Positions 26,310 through 34,717 of a stretch of DNA of 64,000 nucleotides are shown here, in pieces. This DNA is from Fusibacter bizertensis (lineage in GTDB: Bacteria; Bacillota; Clostridia; Peptostreptococcales; Acidaminobacteraceae), in the NCBI RefSeq assembly GCF_029914245.1, contig NZ_JARYZI010000002.1:348579-412578 (forward strand), in the 5' to 3' direction. A program made the translations under genes and the position numbers. Under the pieces are notes generated by a model. The model made no database searches and was not told the origin of the DNA. It saw only the letters and a list, made by a program, of their open reading frames with translations. The first letter of the stretch is position 1; each line of letters begins with the position of its first letter.

Positions 26310-26720
26310 ATGTTACATTGGGAAAAAAAACTAGTTCTAGGTGTCCCCGAAATCGATCGAGAACATGAAGAATTGGTAAAAAAAACAAACGAAATGCTAA
26401 CGGCACTTAAAAGTGGCAATAGTAAAGAAGAAATCATAAGACATATCAATTTTCTTGCAGACTATGTCATAAAGCATTTTAATTCAGAGGAAAAACTTCA
26501 GGCAAAATACAATTATCCTGATATCGCGAACCACAAGCAGATACATTCAAAGTTCAAAGGAACTGTCACTCAACTGATTCAAGATATTGACGAAAATGGT
26601 CTAACAACTTCAAAAAAAATTGAAATCAGTAAGATGACCATGGACTGGCTTCTCAAACACATAGGGGTTGAAGATAAAAAACTAGCAGACTTCATACTCG
26701 AAAATAGAAAAAATACTTAA
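26310..26720 (+). CDS. Bacteriohemerythrin
   Basis: A 136-aa single-domain hemerythrin that binds O2 at a di-iron centre. Metal ligands are visible in VPEIDREHEELV (His19), RHINFLADYVIKHFNSEE, ANHKQIHSKF and the C-terminal WLLKHIGVEDKKL. GGAGG precedes the ATG at 26310. In anaerobes it can serve oxygen sensing or scavenging. A second copy lies at 40304. Confidence 0.93.
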   Translation: MLHWEKKLVLGVPEIDREHEELVKKTNEMLTALKSGNSKEEIIRHINFLADYVIKHFNSEEKLQAKYNYPDIANHKQIHSKFKGTVTQLIQDIDENGLTTSKKIEISKMTMDWLLKHIGVEDKKLADFILENRKNT

Positions 26721-26740
26721 AAAATAATTGGTCAAAAATA

Positions 26741-26779
26741 AAGCTAGTAGGTTAAGATACATAACTTACTAGCTTTTCA
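26741..26779. terminator. Bidirectional terminator
   Basis: AAGCTAGTAGGTTA/TAACTTACTAGCTT stem between the convergent hemerythrin and amt genes, with T-rich tails on both strands. Confidence 0.87.
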
Positions 26780-26849
26780 AATTCTATGACCTTATTAATT
26801 ACCAAGTAACGCCAATTGCATCTGTTACCCTATTAATTCACACTTTAAT

Positions 26850-28064
26850 CTACATTAGATATGCATTTTCACCATGCATCGCTGCATCTACACCTGTTAA
26901 TTGTTCGTTCGCATCGATGCGTACAGGTGTGAACTTATCGATTATAGTTAACATACCATAAGAAATTATAAAGGCATATACTGCTGCGATTACAACAGCT
27001 CCCACTTCTACTAAGAAAAATTGAGTTCCCCCATATATAAGGCCATCTGCCCCACCTGGATTTACCTTGGTACTTGCGAAGATTCCTAAAAGGATTACGC
27101 CAGTGATACCACCCATACCATGGACACCCCAAACATCAAGTGCATCATCCCATCCAAATCTATTTTTAAGACCAATTGCAAGATAACAAACCACTGAAGC
27201 AATACAGCCAATAATAGCTGCAGTACCTGTACCAACATAACCAGCAGCAGGTGTGATTGTTGCAAGACCAGCAACTGCTCCAGTTAGCATACCTACAAAT
27301 TTTGGTTTCCCTGTCATTTTCCAATCAATTGCGAGCCAAACCACTGCAGCAAACGAAGCGGCCACATCTGTGTTTAAAAAAGCAAGTGCCGTAACACCAT
27401 CTACTCTTAGTTCGCTACCTGCATTAAAGCCATACCATCCAAACCATAAAAGTGCTGTACCAAGAGCAATCAAAGGAATACTATGCGGCTCAGTTACGCG
27501 TTCAGCACGTTTTCCAACAAAAAATACCGATGCAAGAGCAGCCATACCAGCAGTTGCGTGAACTACGATCCCACCTGCAAAATCTAGAACGCCCCACTGT
27601 GCAAAAAGACCGCCACCCCATACCATATGTGTGAACGGGAAATAAACTAACAATAACCACAATACCTGAAAGATAACATATGCTTTAAATCTGACACGCT
27701 CAGCAAATGCACCTGTGATCAGGGCTGGTGTAATAACCGCAAACATCATCTGATACGATATGAAGACAATTAGCGGGATATTGTTAGTTGGTGATAGTGT
27801 ATCCATCATCGTTATACCATGCAAAAAAGCATAATCTAAATTGCCAATAATTCCAAAAACATCTCCGCTAAAGCAGAGTGAATAACCAACAGTAAACCAC
27901 AAAACAGTGGTTATTCCAAGTGATACAAAACTTTGCATCATTATTGTTAATACGCCTTTTTTACTGACCAAACCGCCATAAAAAAAGGCTAACCCTGGTG
28001 TCATCAGCATAACCAAACTCGTAGCTACTAGCATAAACCCCGTATTACCTGTGTCAAAACTCAT
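26850..28064 (-). CDS. amt: Ammonium transporter
   Basis: A 404-aa Amt/MEP/Rh channel with about eleven membrane helices. Family motifs are FFYGGLVSKKGVL, the pore-region VWGGGLFAQWGVLDFAGG with HATAGMAAL, and VHGMGG. It takes up ammonium. No glnK/PII gene is adjacent. A sigma54-type promoter lies 68 bases upstream of the start, implying nitrogen- or activator-dependent expression. Confidence 0.95.
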   Translation of the reverse strand: MSFDTGNTGFMLVATSLVMLMTPGLAFFYGGLVSKKGVLTIMMQSFVSLGITTVLWFTVGYSLCFSGDVFGIIGNLDYAFLHGITMMDTLSPTNNIPLIVFISYQMMFAVITPALITGAFAERVRFKAYVIFQVLWLLLVYFPFTHMVWGGGLFAQWGVLDFAGGIVVHATAGMAALASVFFVGKRAERVTEPHSIPLIALGTALLWFGWYGFNAGSELRVDGVTALAFLNTDVAASFAAVVWLAIDWKMTGKPKFVGMLTGAVAGLATITPAAGYVGTGTAAIIGCIASVVCYLAIGLKNRFGWDDALDVWGVHGMGGITGVILLGIFASTKVNPGGADGLIYGGTQFFLVEVGAVVIAAVYAFIISYGMLTIIDKFTPVRIDANEQLTGVDAAMHGENAYLM

Positions 28065-28131
28065 TAGTTCCCTCCTAAAATCTTAGCGCCGTAGTTTTTA
28101 TGCGGTGCCTATAATCTGACACTTTATACAG

Positions 28132-28147
28132 AGCAATTCTTATGCCA
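28132..28147 (-). promoter_or_regulatory. Sigma54 (-24/-12) promoter of amt
   Basis: Minus-strand TGGCATAAGAATTGCT: GG and GC separated by ten bases as in the sigma54 consensus. It has the same form (TGGCATNNNNATTGCT) as the atoD promoter at 39904. Confidence 0.85.
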
Positions 28148-28198
28148 ACTATAATTTTTGTAACAAGTACAGGATTGCAATGGATTTTTAAACATTCA

Positions 28199-28229
28199 AA
28201 AAAAATAAGTGCGACAAAATTGTCGCACT
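28199..28229 (-). terminator. Terminator of the AtoS/AtoC-like operon
   Basis: AGTGCGACAA-AA-TTGTCGCACT with perfect 10-bp arms (28208-28229), followed on the minus strand by TATTTTTTTT. It also lies in the amt upstream region and its outer half resembles the nearby motif at 28240-28248, so a dual role as activator site is possible. Confidence 0.8.
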
Positions 28230-28233
28230 GCGT

Positions 28234-28249
28234 CAAATCTGTCACACTT
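28234..28249. promoter_or_regulatory. Putative enhancer (activator-binding) motif upstream of amt
   Basis: CAAATCTGTCACACTT, which matches CAAATCTGATACACTT at 40178-40193 upstream of atoD. It lies about 87 bases upstream of the sigma54 promoter, a normal distance for an enhancer-binding protein site. The gene for an NtrC-type activator is next door. Confidence 0.55.
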
Positions 28250-28276
28250 ATTACTCATAACTTGATATATTACTTT

Positions 28277-29599
28277 TTAACTGCCTAAATTATATTTGTT
28301 AATTTTTCGGTGCAGTGAACGCCTACTGATTCCAAGTTTCTCAGCTGCTTTTGTGATATTGCCATCTGTATCGGCTAAAGCTTTGCGGATAATTTTCTCC
28401 TCCGCACTGTCTTTATAAATTCCTAGACCATCAGAAGGCTCATCCTCAGGATGGAGGAAATAAGGTGGTAAATCACTGCTTTTAATCACAGTTCCCTCGC
28501 TTATGAGCAGCAACCGTTCGATGATGTTTTCAAGTTCCCTCACATTACCCGGCCAGTGGTATCCTAAGAGGACCTCCATCGCTTCAGCTTCAATCTCTTT
28601 ATAAGGTGTATGATACATATCTGATGATATTTTAATAAAATTCTGTATCAAGCTTGTCATATCTTCTCGTCGCTCCCTTAGCGGTGGAACAGAAAGCGGG
28701 ATAACATTAAGCCGATAGTACAAATCCTCTCTAAACTGCCCAGCATGTACCAAAGTATCTAGGCTTTTGTTGGTCGCTGTGATGATTCTCACATCTAGTG
28801 AGATCGTCTGCGTCCCTCCTAATCGTTCTAACTCCTTTTGTTGAATGATACGCAATAATTTCAGTTGGATCAATGGAGAGATATCTCCTATTTCATCTAA
28901 AAATATTGTGCCACCATTTGCCAGTTCAAAACGACCAAGTTTTCTATTAAAAGCACCCGTAAATGCCCCTTTTTCATAACCAAAAAGCTCACTTTCAAGA
29001 AGCGTCTCAGGAAGTGCAGAACAATTCACCTTAATAAAAGGCTTCCCCCTTCGGTCGCTGATCTCATGTATGGCATGCGCGACAAGTTCCTTACCGACTC
29101 CTGTCTCACCGTGGATATAGATATTGGCGTTGCTATTGGCAACTTTATGAATCAACTTTACAAGGTCCTGCATCTTTTGACTGTTGGTCACGAGCATGCT
29201 GTTAAAATCATAGGTTCCAAGTTCATCAGGTGCCTCTTCAAACTGCACCTTTTTAACCGCACTGATTACCTCATCGATGTCAAACGGCTTTCGGATATAG
29301 TCCTTTGCGCCAAGCTTTAAAGCATTGATCGCTGTATCAACAGTTGCAAATGCAGTCATTACAATCACTTCAATACTTGAATCTATCTTTTTAATGTACT
29401 TAAGCAGTTCAATACCATCCATGTCAGGCATCTTTATATCTGTCAGTACAAGATCAATCTGCTTTGCCTCTAAGATCGATTTAGCTGAAACGCCATCACT
29501 TGCTGTATAAACCAGATAACCTTCTTTTTTCAGAATTCGTTCAAGTAGAAGTGCTAAGTTAACTTCATCCTCAGCGATCAAAATAGTTGCTTTCTTCAT
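28277..29599 (-). CDS. NtrC/AtoC-type sigma54 response regulator
   Basis: A 440-aa activator: receiver domain with Asp54 (VLTDIKMPDMDG), AAA+ ATPase with Walker A GETGVGKE (about residue 165), the sigma54-contact loop GAFTGA (about 213-218), and a Fis-type HTH (NITKAAEKLGISRRSLHRKI). It activates sigma54 promoters by ATP hydrolysis. It overlaps the kinase gene by ATGA. Candidate targets in the window are amt and atoDA, which have sigma54 promoters with a shared upstream motif. Confidence 0.93.
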   Translation of the reverse strand: MKKATILIAEDEVNLALLLERILKKEGYLVYTASDGVSAKSILEAKQIDLVLTDIKMPDMDGIELLKYIKKIDSSIEVIVMTAFATVDTAINALKLGAKDYIRKPFDIDEVISAVKKVQFEEAPDELGTYDFNSMLVTNSQKMQDLVKLIHKVANSNANIYIHGETGVGKELVAHAIHEISDRRGKPFIKVNCSALPETLLESELFGYEKGAFTGAFNRKLGRFELANGGTIFLDEIGDISPLIQLKLLRIIQQKELERLGGTQTISLDVRIITATNKSLDTLVHAGQFREDLYYRLNVIPLSVPPLRERREDMTSLIQNFIKISSDMYHTPYKEIEAEAMEVLLGYHWPGNVRELENIIERLLLISEGTVIKSSDLPPYFLHPEDEPSDGLGIYKDSAEEKIIRKALADTDGNITKAAEKLGISRRSLHRKINKYNLGS

Positions 29600-31710
29600 A
29601 GTAACAACCCTTTCTTAGTTGGCAAACTAATTGCAAAAGTAGTGCCAGTGTCTTTTGAACTGATCAGTTCAATCGTACCATGATGGTTCTCAATAATTCG
29701 AGCACATATTGCAAGTCCTAGACCAGATCCACCCTTTCTCGTAGTAAAAAACGGGGTGAAAATTCTTTCTATCAAGTCGTCATCGATTATATCACCATCA
29801 TTTGTAATCAAAAGCGAAAACCTTCCTTCATCTTCATAAAGTAGCGTTTGAACTTTGATAGTTCCACCCACTTCACTTGCTTGAATCGCGTTAATTAAAA
29901 GGTTAAGAAGCACTTGCTTCATCTGATCAACATCATATTCAAAACTGGAGGCACTGTCAAACTCAAGTACAACTTCAATTTTTTTGGCTAGAATTTGTTG
30001 ATTGAGCACCTTAATTACTTCAGATACCAATTGGTTCATATCACCAGATTTATAATGTGGTGCGTTTGGACTCGCAAAACTTAAAAACCTCTCTACTAAT
30101 CGATCAAGTCTATCCACTTCATTTAAAACGATACCGAGATCATGGTATGCATCGCTTTGTTTATCGACCTCCCTAATAGCCATCTGCGTATATCCTTTTA
30201 TAGAAGCCAGTGGATTACGAATTTCATGCGCTACTCCTGCACTTAGCTCTCCAAGTTCAGAGAGCTTCTTAGCGCGTATGACACTATGTTCGAACCTTTC
30301 CCGTTCTTCAGCACTTTGAAGCAGAACAGTGACACCCAAGGGCGTCTGATAAATATCCTTTTGAATCAAGGTACTTACCACCAACTCCACTTCAGGGTTT
30401 TTAATCAAGCAGCTCACGTCAACTAACTGCTTTTCTACTAAGATACTTTCATATAAGATCTGAAACAGTGCGTCAAAACGCTGATGTCCCTCTTTGCCAA
30501 TAGAGAGTCCCACAAGCACATCATCATGATCCGCTTTTAAAATCTCTTTTATCCTTGGATTAACAGAAGTTATAATTCCCTTGCCATCTATCGTAACAAT
30601 CCCAGTAACCGCATGATCAATCATAGCATCTAATGATGCTTTCACAGATTTAACCGATTCAGCTTCGCCTGTTTTTTCCATGGTCTTCTGAACCATAAAA
30701 CTAAGTTCCTCTAGTAAAAAATCAAACGTATGGGTCAACTGTTTTACTTCATCACTTGAGCCCTCATAAGCCAGTGCCATATTAAGTTTGTGCGTTTCAA
30801 GTAACTCACCCATATGAGATTTTAACGTCCGAATGGGCCGTGTTATACGCCCTGAAAGATAATTTGAAACCAAAAAAAGTATAATCAAAGTGATCACAAA
30901 CACAAGACCAAAATAGATCCTAATATCATAAATAAGCGCAAAAGCTTCTTCAGTAGGCTCACTTAAAAAAAGCATCCATTGCTTAAACTGCGTTTCGTAT
31001 TTAATAATTGGCACACGTACCGTTAGATGGTTTACGCACTCCAAAAGCTCATAGCTCACGCCATAATTTTGATCAGAAGGCATCAAACGTGCGTAACCAA
31101 CTTCACCCAACTTTACATTGGCAATGATCTCATCAATCGCATCAAAATTCATACGTTCTACAACTGCGCCGACAGCCTGTCCTCTATCATCCACAAGAGG
31201 TTCTGAAAAAAGTATAAACCACTGCGACTGATCTTCTTCAGATAGCACATCTGAAATAAATGGTTTTCCAGATAGAATCTTTCCTAAAATATCTGGATTT
31301 TGCTTAAAAAGTTCATCACTTTCAAGTGGCAAGTTACCACCAGAAAAAGTAGCGCTTAACACAATCTGTCCCAATTGGTCTAAAACAAACATCTCATCAT
31401 AAGTCTGATAATTATTGATTACATTTGCTAGATACTGGCGCTTAGTTTCACGATCAATCTGTGGCATAGTCAATATCTGTGACTGAGCGACAACTTGTAT
31501 ATCTGCTTCTCTTTCAAAAAGAAAACGTTCAATCTTATTCGAAGTTTCAGCAGCAAGTGTTTTGATCTCATTTTCCTTGTTTTGTTTGACATTTTGCGCA
31601 GTGTTATTATAGAACATGAGTCCCAAAGTTAGTGTTAACAAGATCGACATAGTTAAGAAAATCGCCATAATTTTGAGCTGAAGCGAGAAATTTTTCATCT
31701 TCTTTAGCAT
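29596..31710 (-). CDS. Cache-PAS sensor histidine kinase (AtoS-like)
   Basis: A 704-aa membrane kinase. Two transmembrane helices (about residues 12-35 and 262-285) flank a large extracellular sensor that looks like a double Cache domain. HAMP, a PAS domain (GIVTIDGKGIITSVN), HisKA with His near 495 (AGVAHEIRNPLASIKGY) and an ATPase domain (GSGLGLAICARI) follow. It is the partner of the sigma54 response regulator. The start is placed at the ATG at 31708-31710, overlapping the ybaK stop by seven bases; the longer ORF lacks a ribosome site. Confidence 0.9.
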   Translation of the reverse strand: MLKKMKNFSLQLKIMAIFLTMSILLTLTLGLMFYNNTAQNVKQNKENEIKTLAAETSNKIERFLFEREADIQVVAQSQILTMPQIDRETKRQYLANVINNYQTYDEMFVLDQLGQIVLSATFSGGNLPLESDELFKQNPDILGKILSGKPFISDVLSEEDQSQWFILFSEPLVDDRGQAVGAVVERMNFDAIDEIIANVKLGEVGYARLMPSDQNYGVSYELLECVNHLTVRVPIIKYETQFKQWMLFLSEPTEEAFALIYDIRIYFGLVFVITLIILFLVSNYLSGRITRPIRTLKSHMGELLETHKLNMALAYEGSSDEVKQLTHTFDFLLEELSFMVQKTMEKTGEAESVKSVKASLDAMIDHAVTGIVTIDGKGIITSVNPRIKEILKADHDDVLVGLSIGKEGHQRFDALFQILYESILVEKQLVDVSCLIKNPEVELVVSTLIQKDIYQTPLGVTVLLQSAEERERFEHSVIRAKKLSELGELSAGVAHEIRNPLASIKGYTQMAIREVDKQSDAYHDLGIVLNEVDRLDRLVERFLSFASPNAPHYKSGDMNQLVSEVIKVLNQQILAKKIEVVLEFDSASSFEYDVDQMKQVLLNLLINAIQASEVGGTIKVQTLLYEDEGRFSLLITNDGDIIDDDLIERIFTPFFTTRKGGSGLGLAICARIIENHHGTIELISSKDTGTTFAISLPTKKGLLL

Positions 31711-32177
31711 GACTCCCACCGACAAACATCTACCCATTTGTCTGTTTCAGCATAGATTTCAAGTTCATCAAGCCCCACTTTGATAGCAGAGTTGCTACTG
31801 CCACAAGCAGGATAAACATGTTCAAATCGCTTCATTGATTCATCCAAAAAAACTCGGATACCTGTGGTAATACCAAAAGGACATACACCCCCTATGGCAT
31901 GCCCTGTATAGGCTAACACTTCATCAGGTGCGAGCATACGCGCTTTGAAACCAAAGGTAGCTTTAAACTTTGCATTATCAATTTTTGCATCACCTGCGAC
32001 AACAACTAACATACCTTTATCGCCATCTCTAAAAGAAAGGCTTTTGGCAATCTTTGCAGGCTCAACACCTACTGCCTTCGCTGCAAGTTCAACAGTTGCA
32101 CTTGAAGTTTCAAATTCCAGTATATCTTTATCTTTATCCCATTTGCTTAGATGCTTTCTTACCACTTCAATTGACAT
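31704..32177 (-). CDS. YbaK/EbsC-family aminoacyl-tRNA deacylase
   Basis: A 157-aa YbaK-type protein: KIAKSLSFRDGDKGMLVVVA with the conserved Lys, and the end GHAIGGVCPFG, with GSSNSAIKVG. Relatives hydrolyse mischarged Cys-tRNA-Pro or related aminoacyl-tRNAs in trans. AAAGGAGAG precedes the ATG. It leads directly into the histidine kinase gene. Confidence 0.9.
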   Translation of the reverse strand: MSIEVVRKHLSKWDKDKDILEFETSSATVELAAKAVGVEPAKIAKSLSFRDGDKGMLVVVAGDAKIDNAKFKATFGFKARMLAPDEVLAYTGHAIGGVCPFGITTGIRVFLDESMKRFEHVYPACGSSNSAIKVGLDELEIYAETDKWVDVCRWESC

Positions 32178-32196
32178 GACAACTCTCCTTTTTGTA

Positions 32197-32916
32197 TCAT
32201 ATCGTTTTTAAAATCTCAGATATATTCCCTTCTACGACTCCACCATGATAACAGATGACACGTTCAAGTTCATAATGACTTAACTTGATTGCAGAACGTC
32301 TCGCTTCATCTAAATCCAAAGAATACTGGGGGTTGGCCATCATTAAAGTACCTTCCTCTGCAATGAGTGCATCACCTGAAATCAATGTTTTTTCTACAGT
32401 CACGATGACGGACATATGCCCTGGCATATGACCCGGGGTGGCGATCACTATCACCTTACCTGCTTCATCAAGCGCATCACCATCTTTTAAAATAGTATCT
32501 ACCTTTACTTTTTCAATCCCTTCTAGATAGGCATGAAAACCTCTTGCCCACTCTTTTCTTTCTTCTGGAAGCGTATCATAGATCGACTCTGCCTGAACCA
32601 GTCTTAACGATTTCTTCTCACCCTCTAGGTAGGGAACTTCGAGCTCTGATGCACAAATTTTAACCTTTGGGTATTTTCTTTTAAGCGCTGCGAGTGAACC
32701 AAAATGATCGTGATCATGATGTGTAATCATCACTTTGGTGAGCGCCTCTGGTGCATACCCTGCGTTTTTAATCGCGCCTTCTAAGAGTTCTAATAACCCT
32801 GGATTGCCACAATCAACCAATATCAAGTTATCACCACTTTCAATGATTACAGGTGTCAATCTCATGATCATGCCGTTATTTTCAAATTTTAGTGGTAACA
32901 TCGTCGTCTTTGTCAT
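32197..32916 (-). CDS. Metallo-beta-lactamase-fold hydrolase
   Basis: A 239-aa MBL-fold protein with THHDHDHFGS as zinc motif and ATPGHMPGHMSV, plus a late CYHGGVVEG. GGAGG lies five bases before the ATG at 32914-32916, which I prefer to an ATG six codons upstream. Substrate unknown. It precedes ybaK by 20 bases, so it probably belongs to the same transcript. Confidence 0.87.
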   Translation of the reverse strand: MTKTTMLPLKFENNGMIMRLTPVIIESGDNLILVDCGNPGLLELLEGAIKNAGYAPEALTKVMITHHDHDHFGSLAALKRKYPKVKICASELEVPYLEGEKKSLRLVQAESIYDTLPEERKEWARGFHAYLEGIEKVKVDTILKDGDALDEAGKVIVIATPGHMPGHMSVIVTVEKTLISGDALIAEEGTLMMANPQYSLDLDEARRSAIKLSHYELERVICYHGGVVEGNISEILKTI

Positions 32917-32979
32917 ACTGACCTCCGTCGTCATATAATCATAATCATAAATTTCAACTTCAAATTCAATTTCAATTCA

Positions 32980-33567
32980 TTATTCCAAAGTAGTAGGGGA
33001 AAAGGCATAAGTACGAATGGGGCGATATACCCTTCTTCCACCTACAGATTCTGACCGGAATAAGGTGAGTTCTCTTGCCATAAAACTCTTTTCTAATGCC
33101 TTAAAATATGGCTTTACTGCTTCGATATCAGCGGAAAATCTCAAATCCTGTCCTAGAGTGATATGGGGTGCATAATCTCTATAATCTTTCGCAAATCCTT
33201 TTTCAGTTAATGCAAATTCCAGTTCAAAATAGAGTTCATTTAGCGCCTTCATGTTCCCATCAACGCCAAGCCACAACACCTTAACAAGAGGCCCTTTTGA
33301 TTCATCTGTAGATGATTTAAGTCCAAATGTACCACCGCCTTTTAGCTGTAGCTTAAAAGGTTTAATCTTATCTATCATGCTCTGAATAGCACCATCAATC
33401 ACACTTATTTGTCCCTCTTCAATTTCACCTAAAAATCTAAGTGTCAAATGAAAATTGTCTTCATATTTCCAGTTTCCCTTACTTACATAAGGTTTTAATT
33501 TTTCTTGCAGTTGAAAAATCTGATTCTTGAGTTCCAAGTCCAGATCAATCCCTATAAAAATGCGCAT
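32980..33567 (-). CDS. thpR: RNA 2',3'-cyclic phosphodiesterase
   Basis: A 195-aa 2H phosphoesterase with the two catalytic motifs HLTLRF (about residue 42) and HITLGQ (about 130). It opens 2',3'-cyclic phosphates on RNA ends. Normal length for ThpR/LigT. GAGGAGG precedes the ATG. Confidence 0.9.
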   Translation of the reverse strand: MRIFIGIDLDLELKNQIFQLQEKLKPYVSKGNWKYEDNFHLTLRFLGEIEEGQISVIDGAIQSMIDKIKPFKLQLKGGGTFGLKSSTDESKGPLVKVLWLGVDGNMKALNELYFELEFALTEKGFAKDYRDYAPHITLGQDLRFSADIEAVKPYFKALEKSFMARELTLFRSESVGGRRVYRPIRTYAFSPTTLE

Positions 33568-33628
33568 AACGCCTCCTCAAGAAATCTATCGTTAACCTGC
33601 CTAATAGAAACGCTTTAATTTAATCTTA

Positions 33629-34699
33629 TTATATGATCCCAGATTCTAAAAGCTCAATCGTCTTATTGTCACAGTCTATACTCACAAGTACACCTATGGG
33701 GAATGTTAACATAGGTGCAGTGTGACCAATGTTGATGTTATAGATAATTGGAAGTGCTTTTCTTCCTGCTTCATGGACAACGACATCTAGCAAACACTCT
33801 TGATAAGCTTCAAAATATTTTTCATGATAAGGTTTTCCCATGATGATGCCATTAATTTTATCAAATATTCCTATAGCCGCAAAACATCTTAGCATATACC
33901 TGAAATTGTCTGGCGTAGGCATCTCTTCACTTGTTTCTAAGAAGAGAATTGCATCTTGGAAAACACTTGCTGCTGGCCAAAGTTCTGTACCTCTAAGCCA
34001 ATCTATCACTTCTACACAGCCGCCGATTAGTCTACCTTTAACTTGACCAGTACCATTTAAACACATGATACCATGTGCTTCAAAGTTCATCGTTCTAAGT
34101 ATGTTCAGATTTTCAGGATTGGTCCACTCTATTCTTTCGCTGGTCCACTGATCACTTACTTCGAGCTTGCCAATAGGTGATTTATCCATCAATGCTTTGA
34201 TAAAATTGTCTTTTGTAAACGCATGCATCTTTACATTTTCACCAAATTCACTTAAAATTGCTGGCCCGTAGAAACTAGCAAGTCCAGCTTTTAGACACAT
34301 AAAGTGGTTAACAGTGGTGTCTGAGTAGCCTAAAAACACTTTAGGGTTGTTACGAATGACATCAAAATCAATATAAGGTAAAAGTCTCAAAGTATCATCT
34401 CCACCTATGCAAGAAAATATACCTTTGATCTCAGGATTAAGAAAAGCATCCATAAAGTCTTTTGCTCTAAGCTCAGGATGATCATATAAAAAGCGCGAGC
34501 CTTTTAGTGCATGTTCTGCTTCCAAAACAATAAATCCAAATTCAGTTTCAAGTCTATTTTTAGCAAGCTTATAACGCTGGATTATGCCCGGTTCTCCGGC
34601 ACCACCCCACGAAAGACTAACTGCCATAATTTTGTCACCTCTTTTTAGACCACTAGGACGGATAAGTTCATCCAGTGCATTTAGTATGAAATTTGCCAT
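33629..34699 (-). CDS. S66-family peptidase (MccF / LD-carboxypeptidase-like)
   Basis: A 356-aa S66 serine peptidase. SLSWGGAGEPGIIQRY and FSCIGGDDTLRLLPYID with the YSDTT motif, plus LFLETSEE, match the MccF-type subgroup, which cleaves peptide-nucleotide antibiotics such as processed microcin C; other S66 enzymes trim murein peptides. The catalytic Ser is in the GYSDTT stretch. GAGGTGAAGG precedes the ATG. It is 18 bases downstream of a sigma54 activator gene. Confidence 0.88.
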   Translation of the reverse strand: MANFILNALDELIRPSGLKRGDKIMAVSLSWGGAGEPGIIQRYKLAKNRLETEFGFIVLEAEHALKGSRFLYDHPELRAKDFMDAFLNPEIKGIFSCIGGDDTLRLLPYIDFDVIRNNPKVFLGYSDTTVNHFMCLKAGLASFYGPAILSEFGENVKMHAFTKDNFIKALMDKSPIGKLEVSDQWTSERIEWTNPENLNILRTMNFEAHGIMCLNGTGQVKGRLIGGCVEVIDWLRGTELWPAASVFQDAILFLETSEEMPTPDNFRYMLRCFAAIGIFDKINGIIMGKPYHEKYFEAYQECLLDVVVHEAGRKALPIIYNINIGHTAPMLTFPIGVLVSIDCDNKTIELLESGII

Positions 34700-34717
34700 G
34701 CCTTCACCTCATTTCAC

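Noticed and set aside
28199..28229. Palindrome AGTGCGACAAAATTGTCGCACT as the main amt enhancer
   Set aside because: On the minus strand it is followed by TATTTTTTTT directly after the regulator gene, so a terminator explains it best; the nearby CAAATCTG motif is the better enhancer candidate.
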